From: UBA1431 sp049324235
Lineage (GTDB): Bacteria > Bacillota > Clostridia > Christensenellales > UBA1431
DNA length: 29,861 nucleotides
NCBI GenBank assembly: GCA_049324235.1
Contig: JBMOLJ010000113.1
Location: 1-29,861 of the forward strand
Direction of reading: 5' to 3'
Below, piece by piece: positions 13,143-22,139 of this stretch (position 1 is the stretch's first letter; every line of letters begins with the position of its first letter). The notes under the pieces were generated by a model that did not search any database, had not been told where the DNA came from, and worked only from the letters and a program-made list of their open reading frames with translations. The position numbers and the translations under genes are program-made.

Positions 13143-14612
13143 CTATTCGCCCATCAGGAATTCGTCGACCGCCTGCGCAGCGTTCCTGCCTTCGGCGACA
13201 CCCCATACGACAAGCGACTGTCCCCGGCGCACGTCGCCCGCCGCAAAAACCTTTTCCACGTTCGTCTTATGCTCCCCGAACGCCGCGTCCACGTTTCCGC
13301 GGGCGTCACGCGTAACGCCGAACGCTTCGGCAACATAGTCCTGCGCGCCCAAAAAGCCCATGGCGAGCAGCACCAGCTCCGCATCCCAGACGCGCTCGGT
13401 TCCGGCGATAGGCTGCGGCACAAACCTGCCGTTTGCATCCTTTTCCCATTTAACTTCGACTGTATGGACCTTTTTCACCTTGCCGTCTTCGCCTTCGAAT
13501 CTGGTAACGGTCGTGTTGTAGACGCGCGGGTCCTGTCCGGTCAGCGCGATATTTTCCTGCTGGCCGTAATCGACCTTGAGCACGCGCCTGTACTGCGGCC
13601 AGGGATTGCTTTCCGCGCGCGTCCTGGGCAGTTCGGGCATGATCTCGATCTGGTGCACCGACCTGCAGCCCTGGCGCAGGGACGTGCCCACACAGTCTGT
13701 GCCCGTGTCGCCGCCGCCGATGATAATGACGTTTTTATCCTTTGCGGAAATGTAGTTGCCGTCCTTATGGCCGGAATCCAGCAGGCTTTTCGTATTGGCG
13801 CGCAGGAAATCGACCGCGAAGTGGATTCCTTCCAGTTCGCGGCCTTCCACCTGCAGGTCGCGCGGCTTGGACGCGCCGCAGGCCAGCACTACCGCGTCGA
13901 ATTCGCTTAAAATCTCCTGTGCGTCCACGTTTTTGCCGACATCCGCGCCGGTCCTGAACTCGACGCCCTCTTTCTGCATGAGATCCACCCGGCGCATGAT
14001 CACGGACTTATCCAGCTTCATGTTGGGTATGCCGTACATGAGAAGCCCGCCGGGCCTGTCGAACCGCTCAAAAACCGTCACGCTGTGCCCCAGCTGGTTG
14101 AGCGAATCTGCGGCCGCCAGACCTGCCGGTCCCGAGCCGATGACCGCCACCTTCCTGCCGGTGCGTACGGCAGGGATAACAGGCTCCATCCATCCGTTTT
14201 CAAAAGCCATTTCGATAATCGAGCGCTCATTTTCCTTTATCGAAACAGGATCGCCGTTTAAGCCCGATGTACACGCGGACTCGCAGAGCGCCGGGCACAC
14301 GCGGCCGGTGAACTCGGGAAAATTGCTGGTGAGCATCAGGCGCCTGAACGCCTCTTTCCATTTGCCCTGGTAGACCAGTTCGTTCCATTCGGGAATAAGG
14401 TTGCCGAGCGGACAGCCCGATGCCATACCATTAAGCATAAGGCTCGTCTGGCAAAAGGGCGTCCCGCAGTCCATGCACCGTGCGGCCTGGATGCGCTGCT
14501 CCTCTTCGGTCAGGCGGGAATGGAACTCCCCCCATTCATTAAGCCTTTCAAGCTCGGGTGTGTTCGGCCCTTCTTTTCTGTTATATTCTAAAAATCCGGT
14601 AGGCTTACCCAT
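13143..14612 (-). CDS. gltD: glutamate synthase small (beta) subunit
   Basis: The NADPH- and FAD-binding electron-input subunit of glutamate synthase, which passes electrons to the large subunit encoded at 14630-19213. At 489 residues the length is normal. The N-terminal part has the cysteine pattern for [4Fe-4S] clusters (RCMDCGTPFC, SGCPLGN, CPALCESACTSG). A FAD-binding fold follows (VIGSGPAGLAAADSL), then an NADPH-binding fold (IIIGGGDTGTDCVGT). The C-terminus ends in VFAAGDVRRGQSLVVWGVAEG, typical of the family. The ATG has GAGGCG upstream. It follows gltB by 17 bp and is certainly cotranscribed. No strong terminator is visible after its stop codon. Confidence 0.96.
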   Translation of the reverse strand: MGKPTGFLEYNRKEGPNTPELERLNEWGEFHSRLTEEEQRIQAARCMDCGTPFCQTSLMLNGMASGCPLGNLIPEWNELVYQGKWKEAFRRLMLTSNFPEFTGRVCPALCESACTSGLNGDPVSIKENERSIIEMAFENGWMEPVIPAVRTGRKVAVIGSGPAGLAAADSLNQLGHSVTVFERFDRPGGLLMYGIPNMKLDKSVIMRRVDLMQKEGVEFRTGADVGKNVDAQEILSEFDAVVLACGASKPRDLQVEGRELEGIHFAVDFLRANTKSLLDSGHKDGNYISAKDKNVIIIGGGDTGTDCVGTSLRQGCRSVHQIEIMPELPRTRAESNPWPQYRRVLKVDYGQQENIALTGQDPRVYNTTVTRFEGEDGKVKKVHTVEVKWEKDANGRFVPQPIAGTERVWDAELVLLAMGFLGAQDYVAEAFGVTRDARGNVDAAFGEHKTNVEKVFAAGDVRRGQSLVVWGVAEGRNAAQAVDEFLMGE

Positions 14613-14629
14613 TTTATTCGCCTCGCTTC

Positions 14630-17600
14630 CTATTTGTTGACCTTGCAGTTCTCATAAAAGGCCTCGATCTCCGCTTCTTTCCTGCTCAGGCCTTCGGCAA
14701 GCTTTTGCTCGATGGTCGTAAGCATCTTCTCGTAGTCGTTGGGCATGATCTTATGGAACCGCTTCTTCTGGTTATCAAAATCGTCCAATACGCGTTTTGC
14801 CTTGGGCGAGCCTGTCATTAATACATGCTCCTCGAGCATCTCCCTGATGATTCCGATGTCTTTTTCATCCGTCTCAAGCAGCTTTACCATCGAGAAGTTG
14901 ATCTTTGTCCTGAAGTCCTCTTCTTCCTCGTAGAGGTAGGCAACGCCGCCGCTCATGCCCGCGGCGAAGTTGATGCCCGTACGGCCAAGGATCACGGCGA
15001 TACCGCCCGTCATATACTCGCAGCCGTGGTCGCCCACGCCCTCGACGACGGCGTGCACGCCCGAATTGCGCACGCAGAATCGTTCGCCCGCCACGCCGTT
15101 TATAAACGCCTTGCCGCTGGTCGCGCCGTAAAAGGCCACGTTGCCCACAATAATGTTTTCCTCGGGAACGAACGTGCTACCCTCCGGCGGGCGCAGCGAC
15201 AGCTTGCCGCCCGAGAGGCCCTTGCCGAAATAGTCGTTGGCGTCGCCTTCCACGTTCATGGTGATGCCCCTGGGCACGAACGCGCCAAAGCTCTGTCCCC
15301 CCGAGCCGTAGCAGTTGATGGTAATCGTATCGTCGGGCAGGCCCTTGGGGTATTTGCGCGATACGCGCGACCCAAGCACGGTGCCCACCGTACGGTTGAT
15401 GTTGTTGATCTCTGCCGTAAACGCTACTTTTTCCTGACGCTCCAATGCCGGCGCACAATGCCTGAGGAACAGCGTGCTGTCGATCACGCGATCCAGGCGG
15501 TGGTCGAACTCCGCTTCTTTTCTATAATGCACGGCCTTGGATGTATCGATACCCGGCGGGTTCAGTATCGCGCTTAGGTCCACCGTTTTTGCCTTCCAGC
15601 CCTTGACATTCTCGCGCATCCTGAGTTTGTCCACCCGGCCGATGAGTTCGTTTACCGTACGCACACCGAGCTTTGCCATATACTCGCGCATCTCCTGCGC
15701 GATAAAGCGCATGAAGTTGACCACATAATCCGGCTTGCCCTTGAAACGTTTGCGCAGTTCTTCATTCTGCGTGGCGATACCTACCGGACAGGTATCCAGG
15801 TTGCATACGCGCATCATCACGCAGCCCAAAGCCACCAGCGGCGCGGTTGCAAAGCCGTACTCGTCGGCGCCCAGTATCGCCGCGATCACAACGTCGCGGC
15901 CGGTCATCAGCTTGCCGTCGGTCTCGACGCGTACACGCTCGCGCAGCTTGTTCCTCAATAGCGTCTGGTGCGTTTCGGAAAGCCCCAGCTCCCACGGCAG
16001 CCCCGCGTGCTTGATGGAGTTCCTCGGCGACGCGCCTGTACCGCCATCATGGCCGGAAATCAGGATGACGTTGGATCCGCCTTTGGAAACCCCTGCCGCG
16101 ATTGTGCCCACGCCCGCCTCGGACACCAGTTTGACCGAAACCCCGGCCTCGTCGTTGGAGTTTTTGAGGTCATAGATGAGCTGTGCCAGATCCTCAATGG
16201 AATAGATGTCGTGGTGCGGAGGCGGGGAGATCAGGCCGACGCCCGGCGTTGTACCCCTGGTTCCCGCGATCCATGGATACACCTTGCTGGCGGGCAGCTG
16301 CCCGCCCTCGCCGGGTTTCGCGCCTTGCGCCATCTTTATCTGAAGCTCTTTTGAATTCACGAGATACTCGGACGTCACGCCGAAACGGCCGGATGCCACC
16401 TGCTTGATAGCCGATTTCCTTGAATCGCCATTGGGGTCAGGAATATACCGGACCGGATCCTCGCCGCCCTCGCCCGTGTTCGATTTCCCGTGCAGCCGGT
16501 TCATCGCGATAGCCAAAGCTTCGTGGGCTTCCATGGAAATCGAGCCGTAGGACATCGCGCCCGTCTTAAAGCGCTTGACGATCTCGTCCACGCTCTCGAC
16601 CTCGTCGATGGGGATGCCGCCGTCGGGATCGTAATTGAAGTCCATTAGAGAGCGCAGGGTGATCAGGTTCTCCTCGCTGTCGATCATGGCCGAGTACTGT
16701 TTGAACAGTTGGTAATCGCCCTTTTCGGTCGCCTGCTGCATGGTGTGGATGGTCATCGGGTTGTACAGGTGGCGTTCCCTGCCCGACCTTGATTTATGCT
16801 CACCGCCTGAGAGCAGCTGGTCGAAGCGCTGCATGGACCGCTTCTGAACCGCCGCGTCATGCTTAAGCTCCGCTTCCTTCTGCAATTCGTCAAGGCCCAC
16901 GCCGCCCACGCGGCTCACGGTGTTGGTGAAGTACCTGTCGATCACTTCATCGCTTATGCCCACCGCCTCGAATATCTGCGCGCCCTGATAGGACTGTATG
17001 GTCGATATGCCCATCTTGGAGAGCACCTTGATTACGCCCTTGAGCGTCGCCTTGTTATAGTTGTATACCGCCTTTTCATAGGGCAGCTCAATGTCCTTCT
17101 GCGCACACAGCTCGCGGATGGTCTGATGCGCGAGATACGGGTAGATGGCCGACGCGCCGAAACCCAGCAGCACCGCGAAATGATGCACCTCGCGCGGTTC
17201 GGCGGTATCTACGATGAGGTCCAGCGCCGTGCGCACGCCCAGCCGCACCAGATGGTGGTGTACAGCCGACAGCGCCAGCACCGACGCGATGGGTACCATG
17301 TTCTCATCCACCGCCCTGTCGCTGAGAATAAGCAGGTTATGGCCTTTTTTATACAGTTCGTACGCCTGCTCGCACAGGTTCTCCAGCGCTTCTTCAAGCG
17401 CGCCCTTGCCGCGCCTCCTGTCAAACACCGTAGAGAGCGTAGCAACGCCGAAGCCCTCCTGGTTTACGTTTTTTATCTTCTCAAACTGCGCAAAATCCAG
17501 TATCGGGCTTTCCAGGCGTATCATCCGGCAGGTTTCACGGTCGTACCCCAGCAGGTTCCCGTCCGTGCCCAGATACACGTTGCTTGCCGTGACGATCTCC

Positions 17601-19213
17601 TCGCGCATCGCGTCGATAGGCGGGTTGGTGACCTGGGCAAACAACTCCTTGAAGTAGTCAAAAAGCGGTTTTGGCCTTTCGGACAATACAGCGAGCGGCA
17701 CGTCGATGCCCATGGCCCCGATAGGCTCTGCGCCGGTGCAGGCCATGCGCGTAATCGTGTCGTTGACGTCCTCATACGAGTAGCCGAAAGCCTTCTGATT
17801 GAACAGAAGCTGCCTGGACGGCATTTTCTCTTCTTCCACATCCGGCATGGGGAGCTGGTCCACATACAAAAGCTCTTCTTTGAGCCACTCCTCATACGGG
17901 TGCTCGCTGGCATACCCTTCCTTGAGCTCGTCGTTGCTGATGATGCGGCCCTGCACGGTGTCCACAGCCAGCATGTTGCCGGGCTGGAGCCGCCGCTTTT
18001 CGAGGACCCTCGCAGGATCGATATCCAGCACGCCGACCTCGGAGGCCAGTATGACATGGTCGTCCTTGGTGATATAGTAGCGCGACGGGCGCAGGCCGTT
18101 TCTGTCCAGCACCGCGCCCAATACCTCGCCGTCGCTGTAGATGACGGCGGCGGGGCCGTCCCATGGCTCCATCAGTATGCCGTTGTATTCAAGATACGCC
18201 TTGAGGCGTTTTGATATCCTGTCGTTGTATATCCACGGCTCGGGCACGCACATCATCACGGCCTTGGGCAGTTCCTTACCCGCCATGGTCAGGAACTCGA
18301 GCGTGTTATCCAGTATCGCCGAGTCCGAGCCCTCTTTGTTGATGATGGGCAGTATCCGTTTGAGATCGTCGCCCAGCGCCGGCGAGTTCAGCTTGCTCTC
18401 GCGCGCGTAGAGCCGGTTGATGTTCCCGCGCAGGGTGTTGATCTCGCCGTTGTGGATGATATACCGGTTGGGGTGCGCGCGCTCCCAGCTCGGGAACGTG
18501 TTGGTGCTGTAGCGCGAGTGCACGACCGCGATGGCCGTTTCCACGCGCGCATTGCTCAGATCGGGGTAAAACTGCCGCATCTGCGAAGCCAGCAGCATGC
18601 CCTTGTATACGATGGTCCTTGCCGACAAGGAAGAGAAATAATATGTATCCTTAGACAAAAGCCCATCTTTTAGCACCGCGTTTTCCACCAGGCGCCTCAA
18701 GACATAGAGCTTGCGCTCGAACTCAAGCGTTGAAAGCCCTTTCTTCGTATGCCGGACGAAAGGCTGCCATATGGTCGGCATGCAATTGTACGCCGTTTCA
18801 CCAAGTTCCGACGGATCATGGGGAACCTCTCTCCAGAACAAGAATTCAAAGCCCTCTTCGTGCGCGATGCGCTCGAAAAGTTCCTTGCCGCGTTTTATCA
18901 AATCAGGTTCCTGCGAAAGGAAAAGCATGCCCGCGGCGTATTCGCCCGGTCCGGGCAGTATGACGCCGTATTTCTGCGCTTCGATTTTAAAGAAACGGTG
19001 GGGCACCTGAAGCAGTATGCCAGCGCCGTCGCCCGTATTCCTTTCGGCGCCCATGCCGCCCCTGTGTTCGAGGTTGATGAGAATATCCAGTGCGTCCACC
19101 ACAATTTGGTGGCTTTTCTTCCCTTTAATGTTGGCGATTGCGCCGATTCCACAGGCATCGTGCTCAAAGCTCGGATGATAGAGGCCTTGCGGCTGCGCAT
19201 TTTGCGTATTCAT
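14630..19213 (-). CDS. gltB: glutamate synthase large (alpha) subunit
   Basis: This enzyme makes two glutamates from glutamine and 2-oxoglutarate and, with GltD, completes the GS-GOGAT route of ammonia assimilation. The 1527-residue chain is full length. A 20-residue propeptide precedes the catalytic Cys21 (HDACGIGAI) of the class II glutaminase domain, which runs to about residue 420. The synthase barrel with FMN sites spans roughly 800-1180 (SNTGEGGEDPVRY, GAKPGEGGQLP, ISGHDGGTGASP). The [3Fe-4S] cysteines are in CVMMRVCNLDTCPVG. The C-terminal GXGXG beta-helix holds GSGGQSFGAF and GANFAAGMSGG-type repeats. GGGGAGA-type and AAAGGA sites precede the ATG. The upstream region is AT-rich and may be regulatory. 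Confidence 0.97.
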   Translation of the reverse strand: MNTQNAQPQGLYHPSFEHDACGIGAIANIKGKKSHQIVVDALDILINLEHRGGMGAERNTGDGAGILLQVPHRFFKIEAQKYGVILPGPGEYAAGMLFLSQEPDLIKRGKELFERIAHEEGFEFLFWREVPHDPSELGETAYNCMPTIWQPFVRHTKKGLSTLEFERKLYVLRRLVENAVLKDGLLSKDTYYFSSLSARTIVYKGMLLASQMRQFYPDLSNARVETAIAVVHSRYSTNTFPSWERAHPNRYIIHNGEINTLRGNINRLYARESKLNSPALGDDLKRILPIINKEGSDSAILDNTLEFLTMAGKELPKAVMMCVPEPWIYNDRISKRLKAYLEYNGILMEPWDGPAAVIYSDGEVLGAVLDRNGLRPSRYYITKDDHVILASEVGVLDIDPARVLEKRRLQPGNMLAVDTVQGRIISNDELKEGYASEHPYEEWLKEELLYVDQLPMPDVEEEKMPSRQLLFNQKAFGYSYEDVNDTITRMACTGAEPIGAMGIDVPLAVLSERPKPLFDYFKELFAQVTNPPIDAMREEIVTASNVYLGTDGNLLGYDRETCRMIRLESPILDFAQFEKIKNVNQEGFGVATLSTVFDRRRGKGALEEALENLCEQAYELYKKGHNLLILSDRAVDENMVPIASVLALSAVHHHLVRLGVRTALDLIVDTAEPREVHHFAVLLGFGASAIYPYLAHQTIRELCAQKDIELPYEKAVYNYNKATLKGVIKVLSKMGISTIQSYQGAQIFEAVGISDEVIDRYFTNTVSRVGGVGLDELQKEAELKHDAAVQKRSMQRFDQLLSGGEHKSRSGRERHLYNPMTIHTMQQATEKGDYQLFKQYSAMIDSEENLITLRSLMDFNYDPDGGIPIDEVESVDEIVKRFKTGAMSYGSISMEAHEALAIAMNRLHGKSNTGEGGEDPVRYIPDPNGDSRKSAIKQVASGRFGVTSEYLVNSKELQIKMAQGAKPGEGGQLPASKVYPWIAGTRGTTPGVGLISPPPHHDIYSIEDLAQLIYDLKNSNDEAGVSVKLVSEAGVGTIAAGVSKGGSNVILISGHDGGTGASPRNSIKHAGLPWELGLSETHQTLLRNKLRERVRVETDGKLMTGRDVVIAAILGADEYGFATAPLVALGCVMMRVCNLDTCPVGIATQNEELRKRFKGKPDYVVNFMRFIAQEMREYMAKLGVRTVNELIGRVDKLRMRENVKGWKAKTVDLSAILNPPGIDTSKAVHYRKEAEFDHRLDRVIDSTLFLRHCAPALERQEKVAFTAEINNINRTVGTVLGSRVSRKYPKGLPDDTITINCYGSGGQSFGAFVPRGITMNVEGDANDYFGKGLSGGKLSLRPPEGSTFVPEENIIVGNVAFYGATSGKAFINGVAGERFCVRNSGVHAVVEGVGDHGCEYMTGGIAVILGRTGINFAAGMSGGVAYLYEEEEDFRTKINFSMVKLLETDEKDIGIIREMLEEHVLMTGSPKAKRVLDDFDNQKKRFHKIMPNDYEKMLTTIEQKLAEGLSRKEAEIEAFYENCKVNK

Positions 19214-19511
19214 TCCTTTGATCTCCCCACTTCAACAAAATACCCCCTATACACGCAAAAAAAGCGTAAAATCGGGGCAAAAAAAAATTCGCTACCGTTT
19301 TCCAAGCGTCTTTGCTTAGGTAACCAATATGTTATCAAAAATATATAAAAAAATAAATAGCAGAATCCGATTTTTTCAAAAAACCGCGGTTAATTAATGG
19401 AATCCGTGTATATTTGTACCAGATGCGGGCCGTTTGGGCAAAAGGCATGTCCGCATCCTTGCCGCGCACATCAAAAACCACCGGTCAAGCGGTTATCGGC
19501 CGCCCTGTCAC
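19214..19511. other. gltB leader and 3' region of the feo operon
   Basis: No gene is supported in these 298 bp. The gltB side is AT-rich with runs of A or T. It has a small ACGC / GCGT hairpin (19254-19267) and an imperfect inverted repeat, CCAAGC...GCTTAGG (19302-19320), resembling the one over the feo promoter. The other side (about 19475-19495) has a weak minus-strand stem, AACCGC / GTGGTT, followed by TTT that could end the feo transcript. A gltB promoter must lie here, but I could not pick one with confidence. Confidence 0.45.
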
Positions 19512-19691
19512 CTATGGCTTCCCCGGCTTGGTTTTCATCGGGCAATCCTCGTTTTTCGCGCACGCGTCCGCATAGGGGCAGCCTGTACACGGCCGGTTCC
19601 CGCCCCGCCGACGCTTCATAATGCCACGGAGCAGGATCACCGTCGCAATTGCAAGTACGCCGCCTGCTACAATAAAGTCGATCCAGTTCAT
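19512..19691 (-). CDS. FeoB-associated Cys-rich membrane protein
   Basis: A 59-residue protein with one N-terminal membrane helix (WIDFIVAGGVLAIATVILLRG), then a basic segment (KRRRGG), then four cysteines in the pattern CTGCPYADAC...C (Cys35, 38, 44, 50). This is the layout of the small FeoB-associated Cys-rich proteins that follow feoB in many Firmicutes. Their role is unproven; metal or cluster binding that tunes FeoB is the usual guess. The ATG at 19691 is preceded by AAGGA at 8-nt spacing and starts 19 bp after the feoB stop codon, so the gene is the last of feoA-feoB-feoCys. It is distinct from FeoC, which is a winged-helix protein. Confidence 0.88.
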   Translation of the reverse strand: MNWIDFIVAGGVLAIATVILLRGIMKRRRGGNRPCTGCPYADACAKNEDCPMKTKPGKP

Positions 19692-19710
19692 CGATCGGTT
19701 CCTTCACTCC

Positions 19711-21777
19711 TTATCCAATTCCTAACAGTCTTCCTCCCTGGAAAATAAGCAGCGCCACGATCCACGCCATGCCCGTTTGGAAGCCAACCGCGCCAAGACC
19801 CCATTTCCACGAGCCCATTTCGCGGACCATCGCCGCAAACGCCGCCACACAGGGCAGATACAGCGCCGTGAAGGCCATGAACGCATAGGCTGAGAGCGGC
19901 GTGAACACGCCCTGCAATACTGTACCCGGCATGCCCGCATCGGCTGCATATAATACCGCCATGGTGCTGATCACCACTTCCTTTGCCGTGAAACCCGTTA
20001 TCAGCGCCGTTGCCGCCTGCCATGTCCCGAACCCGAGCGGTATGAATACGGGCGCTATCAGCATCCCTGCATTGGCGAGTATCGAGGTGGAGCTGTCCGC
20101 AACCATTTGCAGCGAAAAGTCGAAGGACTGCAAAAACCAGATTATCACGCTGGCCACAAAAATCACGGTGAATGCACGCTTCACAAACCCCTTCGCCTTT
20201 TCCCACATATGCAGAACCACGCTCGAAAGCGTAGGGAGGCGATAGGTGGGCAGTTCCAGCACGAACGGCGCGGGTTCGCCTTTGAGCACCGTCCTCTTGA
20301 GTATCAGCCCGGATATGATCGCAATGACGACGCCCAGCACATAGATCGAGAGCATCACGAGCGACTGGCTTTTTTCGAAAAACGCCGCAGTGAACACGGC
20401 ATAGACGGGCACCCGCGCGCCGCAGGACATGAACGGCGTGAGGAAGATGGTCAGGCGGCGGTCCCGTTCGTTATCCAGCGTCCGCGCCGCCATGATGGCG
20501 GGCACGCTGCAGCCAAAACCCATGATCATCGGGATGAACGAGCGGCCGGACAGTCCGAGGTGCCTTAAAAGCCGGTCCATCATAAACGCCGCGCGCGCCA
20601 TGTATCCGCTGTCCTCCAGGATGGAAAGGCACAGGAACAGGATGAGTATCACCGGCATGAAGGAGAGGACGGTTGTCACGCCCGCGAGCACGCCGTCCAC
20701 CATCAGCCCCATCACCCAGGGAGACGCACCCAGGCTTTCCAGTACGCCTGCAACGAAGGACACGCCGGCATCCAGCAGCCAGGAAAACGCGTCGCGCAGC
20801 GTCGAGCCGATAAATCCAAACGTGATTTCGAACACGAGGAACAGGATGAGTAAAAACATCGGGTAAGCCAGTATCCGGTGCGTCAGCAGCGCATCGATGC
20901 GGTCCGAACGCGTAGGCTCGCCGTGCGCGCGCCTCCGCTTCACGGTCCGGCTTACAACCGAGCCTATAAAATTATAGCGCGTGTCGGCAAGCATGGCCTC
21001 GCGGTCCTGCCCCGAATCGTTTTCCATCCTGTGCACGATGTCTTCAATCAAAGCGGCTTCGGAAGCGTCCAGCCTGATCGCATCACGTACCAAAGCGTCT
21101 CCTTCGACGAGCTTCGTGGCCGTATACCGCACCGGATACCCCCGCAATTTCGCCTTATCCTCGACGAGGTGCGCAATCGCGTGCAGCGCCTTATGCACGT
21201 CGCCCGAGCAGATATCGTGAATCGGCGGAACCTGCTTCCGCTCCGCCGCTTCGACAGCCCTGTTCATCAGTTTCGCCGTGCCTTCGTTACGGCTGGCCGA
21301 TATGGGCACGACCGGTATCCCAAGCTCGGTCTCGAGCCTGCGCACATCAATGTCGTCCCCGTTCGCGCGCACCTCGTCCATCATGTTGAGCGCTATTACC
21401 ATGGGCGTACCCAGTTCCGCAAGCTGCAGGGTCAGATACAGGCTGCGCTCCAGATTAGTCGCGTCCACGACGTTTATCACCGCGTCGGGATGCTCGTCGA
21501 TGATGTAATCCCGCGAAACGACCTCTTCCATTGTATACGGCGAAAGCGAATATATGCCCGGCAGGTCGATGATTTTAATCTCTTTTTTATTTTTGACAAA
21601 GCCTTCTTTTTTCTCGACCGTAACGCCCGGCCAGTTCCCGACCCGCTGCCGGCTGCCGGTAAGCTGGTTGAAAAGCGTCGTCTTGCCGCAGTTCTGGTTC
21701 CCGATAAGCGCGAAAACCAGGCCTTTCTCATGCGGCCTGCCCTGCCTGTGTTTCATCCTGCGTCTGTGCTGCATCAT
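19711..21777 (-). CDS. feoB: ferrous iron transporter FeoB
   Basis: The GTPase-linked inner-membrane permease for Fe(II). The 688-residue protein starts with a short basic segment, then the G domain: G1 GNQNCGKT (residues 26-33), G3 DLPG (71-74), G4 NMMD (131-134) and G5 around PISASRNEG. A helical guanine-dissociation-inhibitor-like region follows. The membrane part holds two gate repeats, including SGRSFIPMIMGFGCSVPAIMAART-type sequence with its conserved Cys and a second gate near GFTAKEVVIS. Its start overlaps the feoA stop by 4 bp (ATGA), so translation is coupled. The small Cys-rich gene follows. It is probably derepressed in low iron through the operator at 22072-22110. Confidence 0.97.
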   Translation of the reverse strand: MMQHRRRMKHRQGRPHEKGLVFALIGNQNCGKTTLFNQLTGSRQRVGNWPGVTVEKKEGFVKNKKEIKIIDLPGIYSLSPYTMEEVVSRDYIIDEHPDAVINVVDATNLERSLYLTLQLAELGTPMVIALNMMDEVRANGDDIDVRRLETELGIPVVPISASRNEGTAKLMNRAVEAAERKQVPPIHDICSGDVHKALHAIAHLVEDKAKLRGYPVRYTATKLVEGDALVRDAIRLDASEAALIEDIVHRMENDSGQDREAMLADTRYNFIGSVVSRTVKRRRAHGEPTRSDRIDALLTHRILAYPMFLLILFLVFEITFGFIGSTLRDAFSWLLDAGVSFVAGVLESLGASPWVMGLMVDGVLAGVTTVLSFMPVILILFLCLSILEDSGYMARAAFMMDRLLRHLGLSGRSFIPMIMGFGCSVPAIMAARTLDNERDRRLTIFLTPFMSCGARVPVYAVFTAAFFEKSQSLVMLSIYVLGVVIAIISGLILKRTVLKGEPAPFVLELPTYRLPTLSSVVLHMWEKAKGFVKRAFTVIFVASVIIWFLQSFDFSLQMVADSSTSILANAGMLIAPVFIPLGFGTWQAATALITGFTAKEVVISTMAVLYAADAGMPGTVLQGVFTPLSAYAFMAFTALYLPCVAAFAAMVREMGSWKWGLGAVGFQTGMAWIVALLIFQGGRLLGIG

Positions 21778-22055
21778 TGTTCATTCCCGCATTCCACTTC
21801 AATATTTTTCGCATCCGCTTTCCGTATGCTCAGTTCGTATCCGCGCAAATACAACTCTATCGGGTCGCCTAAAGGCGCGACTTTGCGCACCATCACCGTT
21901 GTCCCCGGCGTGATTCCCATATCCAAAAGCCGTCTTCGAAGCGCGCCCGTGCCTCCCACCGTGCGCACATTCCCCTTTTCGCCCGGCTTGAGCGTATCCA
22001 GTCCCTTTATTATGGCGGTTCCCCCCCCCGCAGTAAAATTAGTCTTGGCTAACAT
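21774..22055 (-). CDS. feoA: FeoA-family iron transport accessory protein
   Basis: A small SH3-like cytoplasmic protein that works with FeoB. The core is typical: LDTLKPGEKGNV, GTGALRRRLLDMGITPGTTVMV and PLGDPIELYLRGYELSIRKADA. The start is unclear. The ATG at 22055 (93 residues) and a TTG at 22064 have no ribosome binding site. Between the ATG and the conserved core lies a run of nine G (22029-22021). This run could itself act as a ribosome binding site for an initiation at ATA about 7 nt downstream, where most FeoA proteins begin. A slip in the G run would shift the frame of the long version. The stop overlaps the feoB start by 4 bp. Confidence 0.9.
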   Translation of the reverse strand: MLAKTNFTAGGGTAIIKGLDTLKPGEKGNVRTVGGTGALRRRLLDMGITPGTTVMVRKVAPLGDPIELYLRGYELSIRKADAKNIEVECGNEQ

Positions 22056-22071
22056 TTTGGTCAAACAAAAA

Positions 22072-22131
22072 AGCTATACAAAGTAAGCCTTTGCTTACTT
22101 AAGTATAGCCTTTTTATGGAATCGTTGTCAA
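22072..22131 (-). promoter_or_regulatory. feo promoter with overlapping inverted-repeat operator
   Basis: On the minus strand TTGACA (22131-22126), an 18-nt spacer and TATACT (22107-22102) form the promoter. The inverted repeat AAGTAAGC-4-GCTTACTT (22081-22100) starts at the -10 and covers the start site, the position expected for a repressor such as a DtxR- or Fur-type iron regulator. A longer hairpin (AGCTATAC / GTATAGC arms, 22072-22109) followed by TTTTTT on the minus strand may also terminate transcripts arriving from the spoIIQ-like gene. Confidence 0.75.
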
Positions 22132-22139
22132 GCGGCTTT

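Noticed and set aside
16859..18214. A 451-codon open frame on the plus strand inside gltB
   Set aside because: It is fully antisense to the glutamate synthase coding sequence, whose motifs are intact, so it is a composition effect.
20878..22086. A 402-codon open frame on the plus strand opposite feoB and feoA
   Set aside because: It mirrors conserved feo genes and reads through the feo operator. There are no domain features and no start signals.
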